Numbered from the stretch's first letter, positions 31,589 through 40,595 are shown. The stretch is DNA of 64,000 bases from Parvibacter caecicola (GCF_003725335.1 NZ_QIBY01000004.1:62001-126000); one strand, 5' to 3'. Notes: generated by a model not told the origin, from the sequence alone. A program made the numbers and translations.

Positions 31589-32350
31589 CTATTCCTCGCC
31601 GGGGAGGGGTTCGGCCAGAAGGTCCTGCAAGAACTGCAGGTCGGTGGCGATAAATCCCAGGGTAAGATGGGAAAGCCCCAGGTAGAACTTCGTTTTGGCG
31701 AAGCGCTGCATGTCGGCCGCCAGCATGGGGTACCAGCCCATCAAATGCTCGTCCAGGAAATCGGCGGCGCCCTGCAAAATCTTGCGGGCCTCTTCCCCGT
31801 TGCCCTCCGCCAGCGCAGCGGCGGCGCGGTTGCCCATAATGGACTCGAACAGCAGCTCCAGGGAAATGTGGTCCTCCCCTTCGCGCCAGTTGGGGTCCTT
31901 ATCCACCGACCACACGTGGTAGGTATGCATCACCTCGCGGCGCGCCTCTTCCATCATCAGGCGCTTGGGGCTGGTGTACACCGACTCATAAGGGTACGCG
32001 GCCGAGTAGCCGTCCACCCCCTGCCCCAAAAAGCAGCGGGCGAAATCCACCTTCAGCTCCCGTACCGACTCGCTCCACAGGTTGGAGAGGAACGTACTTA
32101 TATATAAGTAGCCTTTGTCAATGTCCGCGTCGCCGGTATCGGCCGGGTACAGGGAGTCGTGCATGTCCGCCAGCAGCTGCTGGTCCACTTCCTTGTGGAA
32201 CAGGCGGGACAGCAACAGGTAGGTGCCGCTGCGGGCCTCAAGCATCGCCGCCAGCTCGGCGCCGGCGTCGGCCGCCTGGGCCTCGTCCAGCTCCGCGTCC
32301 AGCGGGGCCTCCGCCAGATCTTCGGGGGTAAGGTTCTCGAACTCTGCCAT
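31589..32350 (-). CDS. TorD/DmsD-family molybdoenzyme chaperone
   Basis: A 253-residue all-helical protein of the TorD/DmsD family. These cytosolic chaperones bind the Tat signal of a DMSO-reductase-type enzyme and hold it for cofactor insertion. Visible landmarks are RSGTYLLLSRLFHKEVD, DFARCFLGQG, AYPYESVYTSPKRLMMEEAR (the family's Y/SP region) and the helical C-terminus. An acidic N-terminal extension (about 35 residues) precedes the fold. It starts three bases after the preceding gene and is last in the molybdoenzyme operon, so the catalytic subunit is its likely client. Confidence 0.9.
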   Translation of the reverse strand: MAEFENLTPEDLAEAPLDAELDEAQAADAGAELAAMLEARSGTYLLLSRLFHKEVDQQLLADMHDSLYPADTGDADIDKGYLYISTFLSNLWSESVRELKVDFARCFLGQGVDGYSAAYPYESVYTSPKRLMMEEARREVMHTYHVWSVDKDPNWREGEDHISLELLFESIMGNRAAAALAEGNGEEARKILQGAADFLDEHLMGWYPMLAADMQRFAKTKFYLGLSHLTLGFIATDLQFLQDLLAEPLPGEE

Positions 32351-32353
32351 GGG

Positions 32354-33199
32354 TTACTCCTCCCCCTCGTCGATGCCGCGAACGTCCGCCAGCAGCTCCT
32401 CAAGCGCCCGCCGCCCCAGGGCAGTGGTGCTCCAATTGCCCGCCCACACGGTGGCGCCGCAATCCTCCAGCTTCTTGAGGAAGGAGGTGCAATGGCGCAT
32501 GGGGTTGCGGGACAGGGGGCTCTTGTTCACCAGCACGTCCACATCCCCCACCGAACGGCCGCCGTCCTCGGCGCAGAAAACCAGCACCGACTTGTACACC
32601 GGCAGGTACTTCTCCTCGGCGGCGAACAGCGCCTGCAGACGGCCCCACGGATCGTCGGCGGCCACGTAGGCAGCGCCCTCCGGCGTGATCACCCAGTACA
32701 CTTCGCGGTACGGCCCCGGCTTGTAGAAGCGCACGCCGTCCTCTTCCACGATCTCCGGCTGGGCCTCTTCTCCCTCTACCCAGGGCTGCCCCGCTTCGTC
32801 CACCTTGGCGATGGCGCCGGCTTCTTCCAGAAGCAGCGAGAAATCGTAGCCCTGGTACACCGAACGGTCGAACTCCTGCAGCCACTCTACCTCGGCCTTC
32901 AGGGCATCGGCCCGCTGCGGCTGGGACACAAAGTCCAAAATGCCCAGCAGAACCCGGCGACGGGTGGCGAAGCGCTCGAACAGGTTGGCGATGCGCTGCT
33001 CTGCCGGCAGATCGGCATCGATGGAGCGGCGGCGAATCTGGGCGCCGGCGGTGGGGCCCAACTGCCCCGCGTCTTCGGCGAAGTCCTCGTCCTCCTCCCC
33101 GTCGGCCACGAACTCGTCGGCGGGAACATCCTCCAACGGGTTGTAATCAAGATCTTCGAAGTCGTCGTCAAACCCAACTTCGCGGTTGGCGTCGGTCAT
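32354..33199 (-). CDS. Accessory protein of the molybdoenzyme operon, unknown function
   Basis: A 281-residue soluble protein, starting at ATG 33199 after GGGGGAAGG. The first ~50 residues are very acidic. Residues about 65-110 (RIANLFERFATRRRVLLGILDFVSQ) and the C-terminal ~45 (MRHCTSFLKKLEDCGATVW...STTALGRRALEEL) look like winged-helix-type segments, but I cannot assign a family. It sits between the Fe-S subunit and torD, so a role in assembly, targeting or regulation of the enzyme is plausible. No signal peptide or TM segment. Confidence 0.7.
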   Translation of the reverse strand: MTDANREVGFDDDFEDLDYNPLEDVPADEFVADGEEDEDFAEDAGQLGPTAGAQIRRRSIDADLPAEQRIANLFERFATRRRVLLGILDFVSQPQRADALKAEVEWLQEFDRSVYQGYDFSLLLEEAGAIAKVDEAGQPWVEGEEAQPEIVEEDGVRFYKPGPYREVYWVITPEGAAYVAADDPWGRLQALFAAEEKYLPVYKSVLVFCAEDGGRSVGDVDVLVNKSPLSRNPMRHCTSFLKKLEDCGATVWAGNWSTTALGRRALEELLADVRGIDEGEE

Positions 33200-33601
33200 C
33201 AACCTTCCCCCTCTCTGGTCTTGCGAAATCAACCCGCCACTGGTTTGGCGGCTGCGAGCGATTGAGCCAATCACCCGCAACTGGCAAGCCAGTTTAGTTC
33301 AAAGAAGCCGAAACCGAGGGCAGAGATGAAATCTCTGCCCTACGAGTTCCAGCCGCAGGGCCACGCAAGCGAACGAGAGCCCCGGAAAGCCCGGCCGCCC
33401 GCCAATGAAGCATCGGGCGGCCGGGCGCGGTCGCGCAGAGCGAGTTCCGCACGGCGCGAAAGCGCCAGTGGCGCTTTCGCCAAAGCAGGACTGTTTGAGC
33501 GAACGCGATTGCGTCCGGCCGCCGCCCCCGCGATGAGCTGCCGGGCGGCGGCACGGACGCTGGAGGGGTTCCGCGGGCCGCAAGGCCCGCGGAACGAAAA
33601 G
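33200..33601. other. Structured intergenic DNA inside the molybdoenzyme operon
   Basis: A 402-bp gap with no gene but at least five hairpins: the REP-like unit R5; GCCCGGCCGCCCG/CGGGCGGCCGGGC (33389-33426); GCGAAAGCGCC/GGCGCTTTCGC (33456-33480); a longer imperfect one around CGTCCGGCCGCCGCCC (about 33512-33560); and GTTCCGCGGGCC/GGCCCGCGGAAC (33568-33595) next to the Fe-S stop. None has a clear T-run on the - strand, so partial termination or mRNA stabilisation between enzyme and chaperone genes is possible. Confidence 0.6.
33316..33346 (-). repeat. REP-like palindrome R5
   Basis: On the - strand CTCGTAGGGCAGAGAT-ttc-ATCTCTGCC. GTAG foot and 10-bp stem as in the other units; the loop is ttc instead of tct, and the outer flank has diverged. 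Single copy. Confidence 0.8.
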
Positions 33602-34273
33602 CTATTCGCCGCCCTTCCAGGAACGACCGCGCAGGATGTAGGCGAAACCGGGGTGGTTGCCCACATCGGCCAAGCGGTGCACGTCCGCATCGGTGTAGGG
33701 CTCGCAGTGGTCCGCCAACTTCACGCGGGTCTGCTTCATGGTGGCGTAGCTCTTGTCGGCGCCGTCGGCGTAGTAGGCGGACGGGTCGGCCGGCGCCTCC
33801 AGATTGCCCACGCCGCCGTCGATGTCGCCGAAGAAGCGGGCACGGGCGCAGCACTGCTCCACGCACTGGGGCAGCTCGCCTTGGGCCGTCTTCTGCTCGC
33901 AGAGGGTGCACTTCTCCACCACGCGCTCCTCCTCGTTCAGGTAGCGGACCCCGTAGGGGCAGGCCATCGCGCAGAACTGGCAGCCGATGCACTTCTCCTT
34001 GTCGATTTGGATGGTGCCGTCGGCGGCCACGTGGCTGGCCTCGGTGGGGCACACGCTCACGCAGGCGGGGTTGTCGCAGTGCTGGCAGCCGATGGGCAGG
34101 AAGTACATTTCCACATCGGGGCACTGGGTGGCGCCCTCCTTCAGGTTGGGACCGATGCGCAGCACCTTGTTCCAGTAGCTGCCAACGGGCACGTCGTTGA
34201 CGGCTTTGCAGGCCACCACGCAGGCCAGGCAGCCAACGCAGCGGTTCAGGTCGGTGACAATGACGTTATGCAT
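33602..34273 (-). CDS. Four-cluster iron-sulfur electron-transfer subunit (DmsB-like)
   Basis: A 223-residue protein with four ferredoxin-type [4Fe-4S] motifs: CVGCLACVVACK, CQHCDNPACVSVCP, CIGCQFCAMACPYG and CTLCEQK...CVEQCCARAR. This is the DmsB/NrfC/PhsB arrangement that takes electrons to a molybdoenzyme. It has no signal peptide and should be exported with the Tat-dependent catalytic subunit. Its ATG overlaps the catalytic subunit stop by one base (TAATG). No DmsC/NrfD membrane anchor gene is in the operon, so the quinol-side partner is unknown. Confidence 0.93.
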   Translation of the reverse strand: MHNVIVTDLNRCVGCLACVVACKAVNDVPVGSYWNKVLRIGPNLKEGATQCPDVEMYFLPIGCQHCDNPACVSVCPTEASHVAADGTIQIDKEKCIGCQFCAMACPYGVRYLNEEERVVEKCTLCEQKTAQGELPQCVEQCCARARFFGDIDGGVGNLEAPADPSAYYADGADKSYATMKQTRVKLADHCEPYTDADVHRLADVGNHPGFAYILRGRSWKGGE

Positions 34274-37200
34274 TAGTAATCACTCCTGTTCAGCGAGTAG
34301 TCCGGCAGCCATTCCTTCAAACGCGGGTCGGAGGAATCGTGGATGATCTCGGTGCCGTCGTCGTCGCAGGGCACGGGATTGCCGAACGGGGAATTCTCGG
34401 GCGTGGCCTTGTACACCTTCACCGCGAAGCCGCGCATGCAGGGGCTGCCCATGATGGGGTCCACGTTGTCGGGGTTCAGCAGGTTGTTGCAGTTGCACAG
34501 CTTCTCGCCATGGTTGGGGGCGGAAAGCTCCGGGAACCACCAGGCGTGCTCCAGGTTCACAACGCCCTTGTCGATGCCGTAGTAGATGTCCACGCACTCG
34601 CGGATCTTGCCGTACTTGGTCTCAATCCAGGCCCAGTCGCCCTGCTCCAGCCCCAGCTCTTCAGCGTCAGCGGGGTTGATTTCCATGCGGGGCACCGGCC
34701 AGTTCTCACGGCACCAGGGCAGCTGCCGGTGCTCGGAGTGGAAGTACACCGGGATGCGGCGGCCGGTGGTGCAGATGAGCGGGTACTCCTTGGCCAGCTC
34801 GGGATCGTTCACCGGACTCTCCAGCGGCTCGTAGTACTCGGGGATCATCCAGTCCATGAACGGACGGTAGTGGGCCGAGTTCTCGTCCATGGCCTTGTTG
34901 CCCAGGCCGTAGCGCTCCAGAACCGTGGGCCACAGCTCGTACTTGGTGGTGGGGGTGACGTAACCGAAGCGGCGGGTCTTGTCGCAACCGGGGATGTCGA
35001 AGTTCTCCACGCCCTCGGCACGGCCTACGCCGGGCTTGATGGCCATGTAGCCGGTCTCCCAGCGGCGATAGGTGCCCATTTCCTTCGGGTACACCTTCGC
35101 GGCGGACACCCAGCCGTTCTTCTGGAAGTCTTCCTGCCACTCTTCCCAACTCTCGAAGGGCATGCGCTCGCCGTTCTGGGCGATGGAGTGCTCCTGGGCC
35201 AGGCGGTACATCTGCATGCAGGACTCGTGGGTGTCCGGGTCGGGCACGTTGGGGTCGATGGACCACGGGAACCCGTAGGCGTTGGCGAACGCCTTCATGA
35301 ACATCGGATCGTCGCGGCAGTCGCCGGGCGCCTCCACGCAGGGCACGTTCATGGCCAGGCCGCAGTGAGGGCCCTGCGAAATGCGGGGGAACTCCATCTC
35401 CAGCCAGTGGTACACCGGCACCAGGATGTCGGCGCAGTCGGCGGTGGGATGGTGCCACAGGTTGGCCTCCATCCAGAAGTCCAGTTTGTTCATGGCTTCC
35501 CAGGCCATCATCGAGCTGCCCTGGTTCATGAAGGAGCCGGAGTCGTTGGCGCCGGCCACGATCGGGTAGGGATCCTGGTCGATAACGGCGCGCCAGATGC
35601 TGTGGGGCTCGGACCACTGGCCGTACCACTTGGTCATGGGCCAGTCGTCGCCGCCCACCTTCATGGCGTTGGCGTCGAACTTCGAGCCGGCCTCGGGACT
35701 GGCGTCGAAGGTGCCGCCCAGGATGAAGTAGGGCAGCCAGCACTCGTCGTTGATGTAGGCGTGCGTCGGGCCGCGGTTGCCGGTGGGGGTGTCCATGTTG
35801 CCAGTCATGTGGGACAGCATCATGATGGCGCGGATGGTCTGGTAGTTATTGCCGTTCTGGTCCATGGCCAGGGAGATGTGGATGCCGCCGTTGCCGTAAG
35901 GCTGGCCCTCGGGGCGGGTGGCCCAGGCCAGGCAAGCGTCGCGTATCTTGCCGGCATCGACGCCGGTCACTTCAGACGCCCACTCGGGGGTCTTGTTCGC
36001 CAGCATATCCATGTAGTACGACCACACGGTGCGGGCCTTGTGCACGGTGCCATCGGCCAAGGTGACGTCGATTTCGGTCACCAGGGTGGGGTCGATGCCG
36101 CTGGTGAACTGGGAAGGCTCCACCAGCCAGCCCTCGAACGGAGTGCCCTCCATTACCACCTGACCGCGGTTCATGGCCTCATCGGTGGTGATGGCCTCGC
36201 CGTCCCACTGGGAAATCTCGGCGTCGAAGAACGACAGGGCATCGTTGCCGGTAGCGCCGGCGGCCACCTTGTTGGCGTCCACCACGAAGAACTTCTGATA
36301 CGAGCCGTTGGGGTCGATGTCCGACTGCTTCAGCAGGCGCGTCTTCATGTCGTGGGCACCGGAGTTGTCCACCATCCAGCCGCCGGAGGGCTCCATGTCC
36401 TCCACCACCAGGAAGGGGGCGTTGGTCCAGCGCTTCATGTACAGCTCGTCCATCAACCCCGGGGTCTCGGCGATGATCTTCGCCCAGGCCAGCGCGATGG
36501 CGGCGTCGGTGCCGGGCCGCACGTTAAGCCAGTAGTCGGCCTCCTTGCCCACGCCGGTCATGCGGGGGTCGATGATAATGAAGGTTTCGGCCTTCTGGGT
36601 GGCGTTCACCACGTTGCGGCAAGAGTCGTCGTAGTTGGAGTACTCGATGTTGCCGCCCCATTCCACGTACACACGCGGCTCGGTGACCGAAGTCATCCAG
36701 TTAGAGCCGTACTGATCGGTGGTGGAGGTGGTGAGGAAGCGCGGGCCCTTGCAGATGCAGGAGGCCACGTGGTTGTTGGCAGCGCCGGTGATGATGGCCA
36801 GCGTGGCGTAACCGCCCATGGCCCACATGCGGCTGGTGCCGTTCATGGTGAAAATGCCGGTGCCGGTGTACTTGTCGGCCACCTCGTGGAACTTGTCGGC
36901 TGCGATCTGCATGGCCTCGTCCCAGCTGACGCGCTCCCAACCGGGGTCCTCGCCCTTGGGGCGGGTGCGCTTCATCGGGTAGCGCAGGCGGTCGGGATGG
37001 TAGCAGGCCTGAATGGACGACTGGCTTTTGGTGCAGCAGTTGCCGCGGCTGGTAAAGGCCGACTGATCGCCCTCCACGCGAATGACCTTGCCGTCTTGCA
37101 CCGTCACCCACACGCCGCATTCCATCTTGCCGCAGGCGCGGCACACGCTGCGGATGCGCTCCACGTTGCCGTCGCCGGCCGTGGCCGGGGCCGCCGTCTC

Positions 37201-37311
37201 CGCCAGCGCGTCAACGGTGATGCCCGTCGAGAGCGCGGCGATGGAAGCGGTTGCAGCTGCCATTTTCATGAAGCTGCGGCGGGTTAGGGTATGAGCAACC
37301 TTCTCCCCCAT
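34273..37311 (-). CDS. Tat-exported DMSO-reductase-family molybdopterin oxidoreductase
   Basis: A 1012-residue catalytic subunit. A Tat signal (LTRRSFMKMAAATASIAAL) leads to the N-terminal [4Fe-4S] motif CRACGKMECGVWV...NCCTKSQ, then the bis-MGD binding core and a C-terminal cofactor domain (CNCNNLLNPDNVDPIMGSPCMRGFAVKVY). The overall style, NCCTKSQSSIQACYHPDRL and the partnership with a LuxR sensor, resembles the expanded Eggerthella group that includes catechol dehydroxylases; the substrate here cannot be read from sequence. It acts outside the cytoplasmic membrane as a terminal reductase or dehydroxylase (inference). First gene of the operon; the divergent LuxR gene is its likely regulator. 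Confidence 0.92.
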   Translation of the reverse strand: MGEKVAHTLTRRSFMKMAAATASIAALSTGITVDALAETAAPATAGDGNVERIRSVCRACGKMECGVWVTVQDGKVIRVEGDQSAFTSRGNCCTKSQSSIQACYHPDRLRYPMKRTRPKGEDPGWERVSWDEAMQIAADKFHEVADKYTGTGIFTMNGTSRMWAMGGYATLAIITGAANNHVASCICKGPRFLTTSTTDQYGSNWMTSVTEPRVYVEWGGNIEYSNYDDSCRNVVNATQKAETFIIIDPRMTGVGKEADYWLNVRPGTDAAIALAWAKIIAETPGLMDELYMKRWTNAPFLVVEDMEPSGGWMVDNSGAHDMKTRLLKQSDIDPNGSYQKFFVVDANKVAAGATGNDALSFFDAEISQWDGEAITTDEAMNRGQVVMEGTPFEGWLVEPSQFTSGIDPTLVTEIDVTLADGTVHKARTVWSYYMDMLANKTPEWASEVTGVDAGKIRDACLAWATRPEGQPYGNGGIHISLAMDQNGNNYQTIRAIMMLSHMTGNMDTPTGNRGPTHAYINDECWLPYFILGGTFDASPEAGSKFDANAMKVGGDDWPMTKWYGQWSEPHSIWRAVIDQDPYPIVAGANDSGSFMNQGSSMMAWEAMNKLDFWMEANLWHHPTADCADILVPVYHWLEMEFPRISQGPHCGLAMNVPCVEAPGDCRDDPMFMKAFANAYGFPWSIDPNVPDPDTHESCMQMYRLAQEHSIAQNGERMPFESWEEWQEDFQKNGWVSAAKVYPKEMGTYRRWETGYMAIKPGVGRAEGVENFDIPGCDKTRRFGYVTPTTKYELWPTVLERYGLGNKAMDENSAHYRPFMDWMIPEYYEPLESPVNDPELAKEYPLICTTGRRIPVYFHSEHRQLPWCRENWPVPRMEINPADAEELGLEQGDWAWIETKYGKIRECVDIYYGIDKGVVNLEHAWWFPELSAPNHGEKLCNCNNLLNPDNVDPIMGSPCMRGFAVKVYKATPENSPFGNPVPCDDDGTEIIHDSSDPRLKEWLPDYSLNRSDY

Positions 37312-37613
37312 GTTTCCCTCTCTTTCTCTTATCCCCCGGAACGTGCCAGGGGGATGTGCGGAAATTGGGAATCCCCCATGGATTCCGCTGTCAACTATCC
37401 GTCAATTTCGCGACGGAGGGAATCTACCCAAACACCTGAAAGTGGGAAAAACCGCGAAATGAGCCCTACTGTCTTTTATGGTATTTTTCCGTTTTGCCTG
37501 ATGGGAAGATGAGGGGCCCCGCGACAGCGCCCACGGCGACCGAAGTTTACGCCTTGTCCCAAACGGGCTTCCGATAAAATAACCCCATCGAGTACAAGCG
37601 AGGGGGCGCATAC
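37312..37613. promoter_or_regulatory. Divergent regulatory region between the molybdoenzyme and its LuxR regulator
   Basis: A 302-bp region. Towards the enzyme (- strand) two -35-like boxes, TTGACG and TTGACA, lie 11 bp apart but neither has a good -10, suggesting activator dependence. An inverted repeat GGAATC-7-GATTCC (37368-37386) overlaps that area and a third GGGAATC follows near 37420. The enzyme leader can form a hairpin (TCCCCC...GGGGGA, about 37331-37354). Towards the LuxR gene a TAAAAT box lies near 37577. Confidence 0.5.
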
Positions 37614-39083
37614 ATGTTTCGGGAATTGAGAGACGGTCTCTCATGGGCTTTCGTGGCGGGCTTCGGCATTAACTTTGCCTGGACCTCCAGCGTGTTCTTC
37701 CACAGCCTGCTGTTCACTTCCGCCGGCCACTCCTTCACCTTCTCCAATTTCTATCTGGCGTCCATGGCGGTGCTCATCGTGTCGCTGGCGCTCATGGGAG
37801 TGTGCTTCCCCGTAGCGCGCAAGTCGTTCCAGAAGCCGCCGGCGCTGGTGTGCGCCGGCATCATGTTGCTGGTGGGCACCTACGGGGCCGCCAACGCCTC
37901 TTTCGACGGGCTGCCGGGAATCGCCTGCTTTTGGGCCGGCGTGCTGTTCACCGGTTTCGGTAGCGCCTTTATGCTGGGGCTGTGGGGATGGTTTTTGGGC
38001 ACCAAGGTAAAGACGCCGGCCGCCAACATGTGCGCCGCCTACCTGTTGGCCACACCCCTGTACTTCCTGCTGTCGTTGCTGCCCGCCTCCATCACCGTGG
38101 CCGTGGTGGGGCTTTTGCCGGCGCTGTCGCTTTGGGTTTACTTCAGCTTCGGACGCAATACCGACGACCTTCCCTCCATGGCCAAACGCACCGATGCCGA
38201 GGCCGCAGAAGCGCTGTTCCCCGCACGATGCGCAGCTGCAGACGGCGAAGGCGCCAACTCCCCCGCACCTGAGGCCTCCCCCATCCCGCGCATCTCCATT
38301 GCAGCGGTACTGGCGGGTGTGGTTCTCTCCCTGATGAACTACACCCCCAGCGGGGACGGCCCTTCAAATTTCACCTTCGCCTTGTACTTTTTGCTGGCCA
38401 GCGCCGTACCGCTGGTGTGCTTCCTCTTGTACTTCCAGGCTTACAAGGGCAGATCGTCCGCTGCCGACCGCCTGGTGATGGCATACCGCATCGCGGTACT
38501 GGTGATGGTGGGGTCGGTGCTGCTGTCCATTGCCATTATGGATCGCAACCTGGCGTTTCAGGAAATTGCGCTAGCGGGCTACATCTGCCTGAAGATGGTG
38601 TTCTGGAGCCTGTTCGCCGCGCTGTCCCGCACTGCGAAATTGAGCCCTATCACCATATTCTGTTTCGGCGAAGGATGCTTGACAGCCGGACTGTTCATCG
38701 GCAATCAAATCAGCTCGGTACTGGGGCTGCAGTTTGCCAGCGCCACCGCTGCCCTCACCTTGGCCATTTTGCTGGCCACTTACATGTTCGCCCTGCCGGA
38801 GCGCAAGATGTACGCCATGATGCAGGAGCAAGAGGACGATGACGAGCCGCGTCATCAGCGCTTCCGAGCCCGCTGCGAAGAGATTGCCGCCGCCTACAAG
38901 CTGTCGCGGCGGGAAACCGAGGTGTTCACCCTGTTCGCCCGCGGCCGCTCCTCCAGTCGCATCGCCGACGACCTCTACGTTTCCTCCGGCACCGTGTCCA
39001 CCCACCTGCGCAACATCTACCGCAAGCTGGACGTGCACTCCCGCCAAGAACTGCTCGACCTCATCGAAGGCGCGGGGGAATAG
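37614..39083 (+). CDS. LuxR-type regulator with N-terminal 12-TM membrane domain
   Basis: A 489-residue protein: about 12 TM helices (residues 1-395) followed by a cytosolic LuxR/GerE helix-turn-helix (KLSRRETEVFTLFARGRSSSRIADDLYVSSGTVSTHLRNIYRKL). It has no receiver or autoinducer domain, so the membrane part presumably senses a ligand directly. Such genes are usually placed beside DMSO-reductase-family operons in Eggerthellaceae and activate them on substrate. ATG 37614 follows GAGGGGGC. It is divergent from the enzyme gene with a 302-bp shared control region. Confidence 0.9.
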   Translation: MFRELRDGLSWAFVAGFGINFAWTSSVFFHSLLFTSAGHSFTFSNFYLASMAVLIVSLALMGVCFPVARKSFQKPPALVCAGIMLLVGTYGAANASFDGLPGIACFWAGVLFTGFGSAFMLGLWGWFLGTKVKTPAANMCAAYLLATPLYFLLSLLPASITVAVVGLLPALSLWVYFSFGRNTDDLPSMAKRTDAEAAEALFPARCAAADGEGANSPAPEASPIPRISIAAVLAGVVLSLMNYTPSGDGPSNFTFALYFLLASAVPLVCFLLYFQAYKGRSSAADRLVMAYRIAVLVMVGSVLLSIAIMDRNLAFQEIALAGYICLKMVFWSLFAALSRTAKLSPITIFCFGEGCLTAGLFIGNQISSVLGLQFASATAALTLAILLATYMFALPERKMYAMMQEQEDDDEPRHQRFRARCEEIAAAYKLSRRETEVFTLFARGRSSSRIADDLYVSSGTVSTHLRNIYRKLDVHSRQELLDLIEGAGE

Positions 39084-39236
39084 ACGGGAGACGGAGGGCA
39101 GCCCTAACGTCCCCCTGACACGCGTATCCCCGCCTCCCGCAACCTTATCCCTACGCCCTCTCGCCAGCGCACCTGGCGCCCCTTCCCCTGTGCTAAACTT
39201 TTGCGTTTGACAACGCACCTGTTTGAAAGAGGCCCC

Positions 39237-39983
39237 ATGGCAGACTACATAGAAGGACGGCGCCCGATTCTGGAGGCCATGCGCAGCGGCATGCCCCTGA
39301 AGTACATCCTGATGGCCGACAACGTGAAGCGGGACGGCCTGGTGGCCGACCTGCTGCGCAAGGCGAAGAACCTGGATGTGCCGGTGAAGCAGATTTCCAA
39401 GAAGAAGCTGGACGAGATGTCCGAGCGCGGCAGCCATCAGGGCTTCATCGCCGAGAGCCGCCCCTTCGAGTACGTGAACGGCACCTTCCTGCTGAATGCG
39501 GCGAAAAGCTACGCCGAGGCCCACGAGGGGCGGGCGCTCATCGTGGTGTGCGACCACATCACCGACGCCGGCAACCTGGGGGCCGTGGCCCGCAGCGCCG
39601 AAGCGGTGGGGGCCAGCGGCCTGGTGATCCCCAACAAGCGGGCCGCCCGCGTTACGCCGGCCACCTACAAAAGCTCCGCCGGCGCCATCGCCCACATCCC
39701 GGTGGCCCAGGTGGCCAACATCCCCTCCACGCTGGAGCGCTTCAAGGAGGAGGGCTTCTGGGTGGCCGCCGCCAGCGAGCATTCTGCCGACGTGGTGTGG
39801 AAGGCCAACCTGAAGGGGAAAATTGTGCTGGTACTGGGCAACGAGGCGGAAGGGGTGTCGCGCCTGGCGCTGGAAACCAGCGACTTTTCCGTGAAGCTGC
39901 CCATGGAAGGCGAAGTGTCGTCCCTTAACGTGGCACAAGCGGGCACGGCCCTCATGTACGAGTGGCTGCGCCAGAACTTCTAG
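39237..39983 (+). CDS. rlmB: TrmH/SpoU-family rRNA methyltransferase
   Basis: A 248-residue SPOUT methyltransferase: N-terminal L30e-like substrate-binding domain (YIEGRRPILEAMRSGMPLKYILMAD) and a C-terminal knotted domain with motif 1 DHITDAGNLGAVARSAEAVGASG, motif 2 LVLGNEAEGVSRL and motif 3 LPMEGEVSSLNVAQAGTALMYEW. RlmB-type enzymes 2'-O-methylate a 23S rRNA guanosine. I chose ATG 39237 because the family similarity begins there and AAAGAGG precedes it. A NYN nuclease gene follows 7 bp later, the same pair as yacO-yacP in Bacillus. Confidence 0.92.
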   Translation: MADYIEGRRPILEAMRSGMPLKYILMADNVKRDGLVADLLRKAKNLDVPVKQISKKKLDEMSERGSHQGFIAESRPFEYVNGTFLLNAAKSYAEAHEGRALIVVCDHITDAGNLGAVARSAEAVGASGLVIPNKRAARVTPATYKSSAGAIAHIPVAQVANIPSTLERFKEEGFWVAAASEHSADVVWKANLKGKIVLVLGNEAEGVSRLALETSDFSVKLPMEGEVSSLNVAQAGTALMYEWLRQNF

Positions 39984-39990
39984 GACGCCC

Positions 39991-40527
39991 ATGGCCCGCC
40001 AGCGGAAAAAGATGCTCATCGTGGACGGCTACAACGTGCTGCGCAGCGGCTACCGCTATCGGGCCGCTAGCGAAGAGGACTACACCGACGACTTCTTCAA
40101 CAAAGCGCGGGACACGCTGATAAACGACGTGGTGAACTTCGCCGGGCGCGAGTACAAGGCGGTCATCGTGTTCGACGGCGCCAAGAACCAGTACTCCGAG
40201 GGGCGGCCGGAAACGGTGGGGGGCGTGCAGATCATATTCTCCCCCGCCGGGCAATCGGCCGACAAGGTTATCGAGAAGCTGGCCCATGACGCCCGCGAAC
40301 GCATGGTGGAGGCGCTGGTGGTCACCTCGGACGCCACCATCCAAGACACGGTGTTCGGCGGCGGCATCGACCGCATGAGCGCTGACGGCTTTTCCCATGA
40401 AGTGGGCGAATACTACGAGGGGGTGCGGCTGGACGAGCGCCCCGAAGTGGCCCGCAAGAACACCATCGCCGAGCGCATTTCCCCCGCTGCGCTGGCAAAG
40501 CTGAAGCAGCTGCGCGACGCCCGATAG
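39991..40527 (+). CDS. NYN-domain (YacP/Rae1-type) ribonuclease
   Basis: A 178-residue PIN-like NYN protein: MLIVDGYNVLRSG with the first catalytic Asp, VIVFDGAKNQ, EALVVTSDATIQ with the later acidic residues. In Bacillus, Rae1 (YacP) is a ribosome-associated endoribonuclease that enters the A site, and its gene likewise follows the RlmB homologue. The start lies 7 bp after rlmB, so they are cotranscribed. Confidence 0.9.
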   Translation: MARQRKKMLIVDGYNVLRSGYRYRAASEEDYTDDFFNKARDTLINDVVNFAGREYKAVIVFDGAKNQYSEGRPETVGGVQIIFSPAGQSADKVIEKLAHDARERMVEALVVTSDATIQDTVFGGGIDRMSADGFSHEVGEYYEGVRLDERPEVARKNTIAERISPAALAKLKQLRDAR

Positions 40528-40537
40528 CTGCTTGCGC

Positions 40538-40566
40538 GCAAAAAGGGCCACCTTTCGGCAGCCCTT
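40538..40566 (-). terminator. Terminator after the phasin-like gene
   Basis: On the - strand AAGGGC-tGCC-gaaa-GGTG-GCCCTT followed by TTTTTGCG, starting 30 bp past the stop. The + side lacks a clean T-run but it may also slow rae1-like transcripts converging here. Confidence 0.7.
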
Positions 40567-40595
40567 GGCGGTTTCCTTGGCTATGCCTTCGCAGG

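Noticed and set aside
34339-37287. A 982-codon open frame on the + strand opposite the molybdoenzyme
   Set aside because: Antisense shadow: His/Gly/Val-rich, no ribosome binding site or family, whereas the - strand frame has Tat signal, Fe-S and cofactor motifs.
40538-40566. A strong + strand terminator for the rae1-like gene
   Set aside because: The T-run lies on the - strand side only; the + side continues GGCGGTTTCC.
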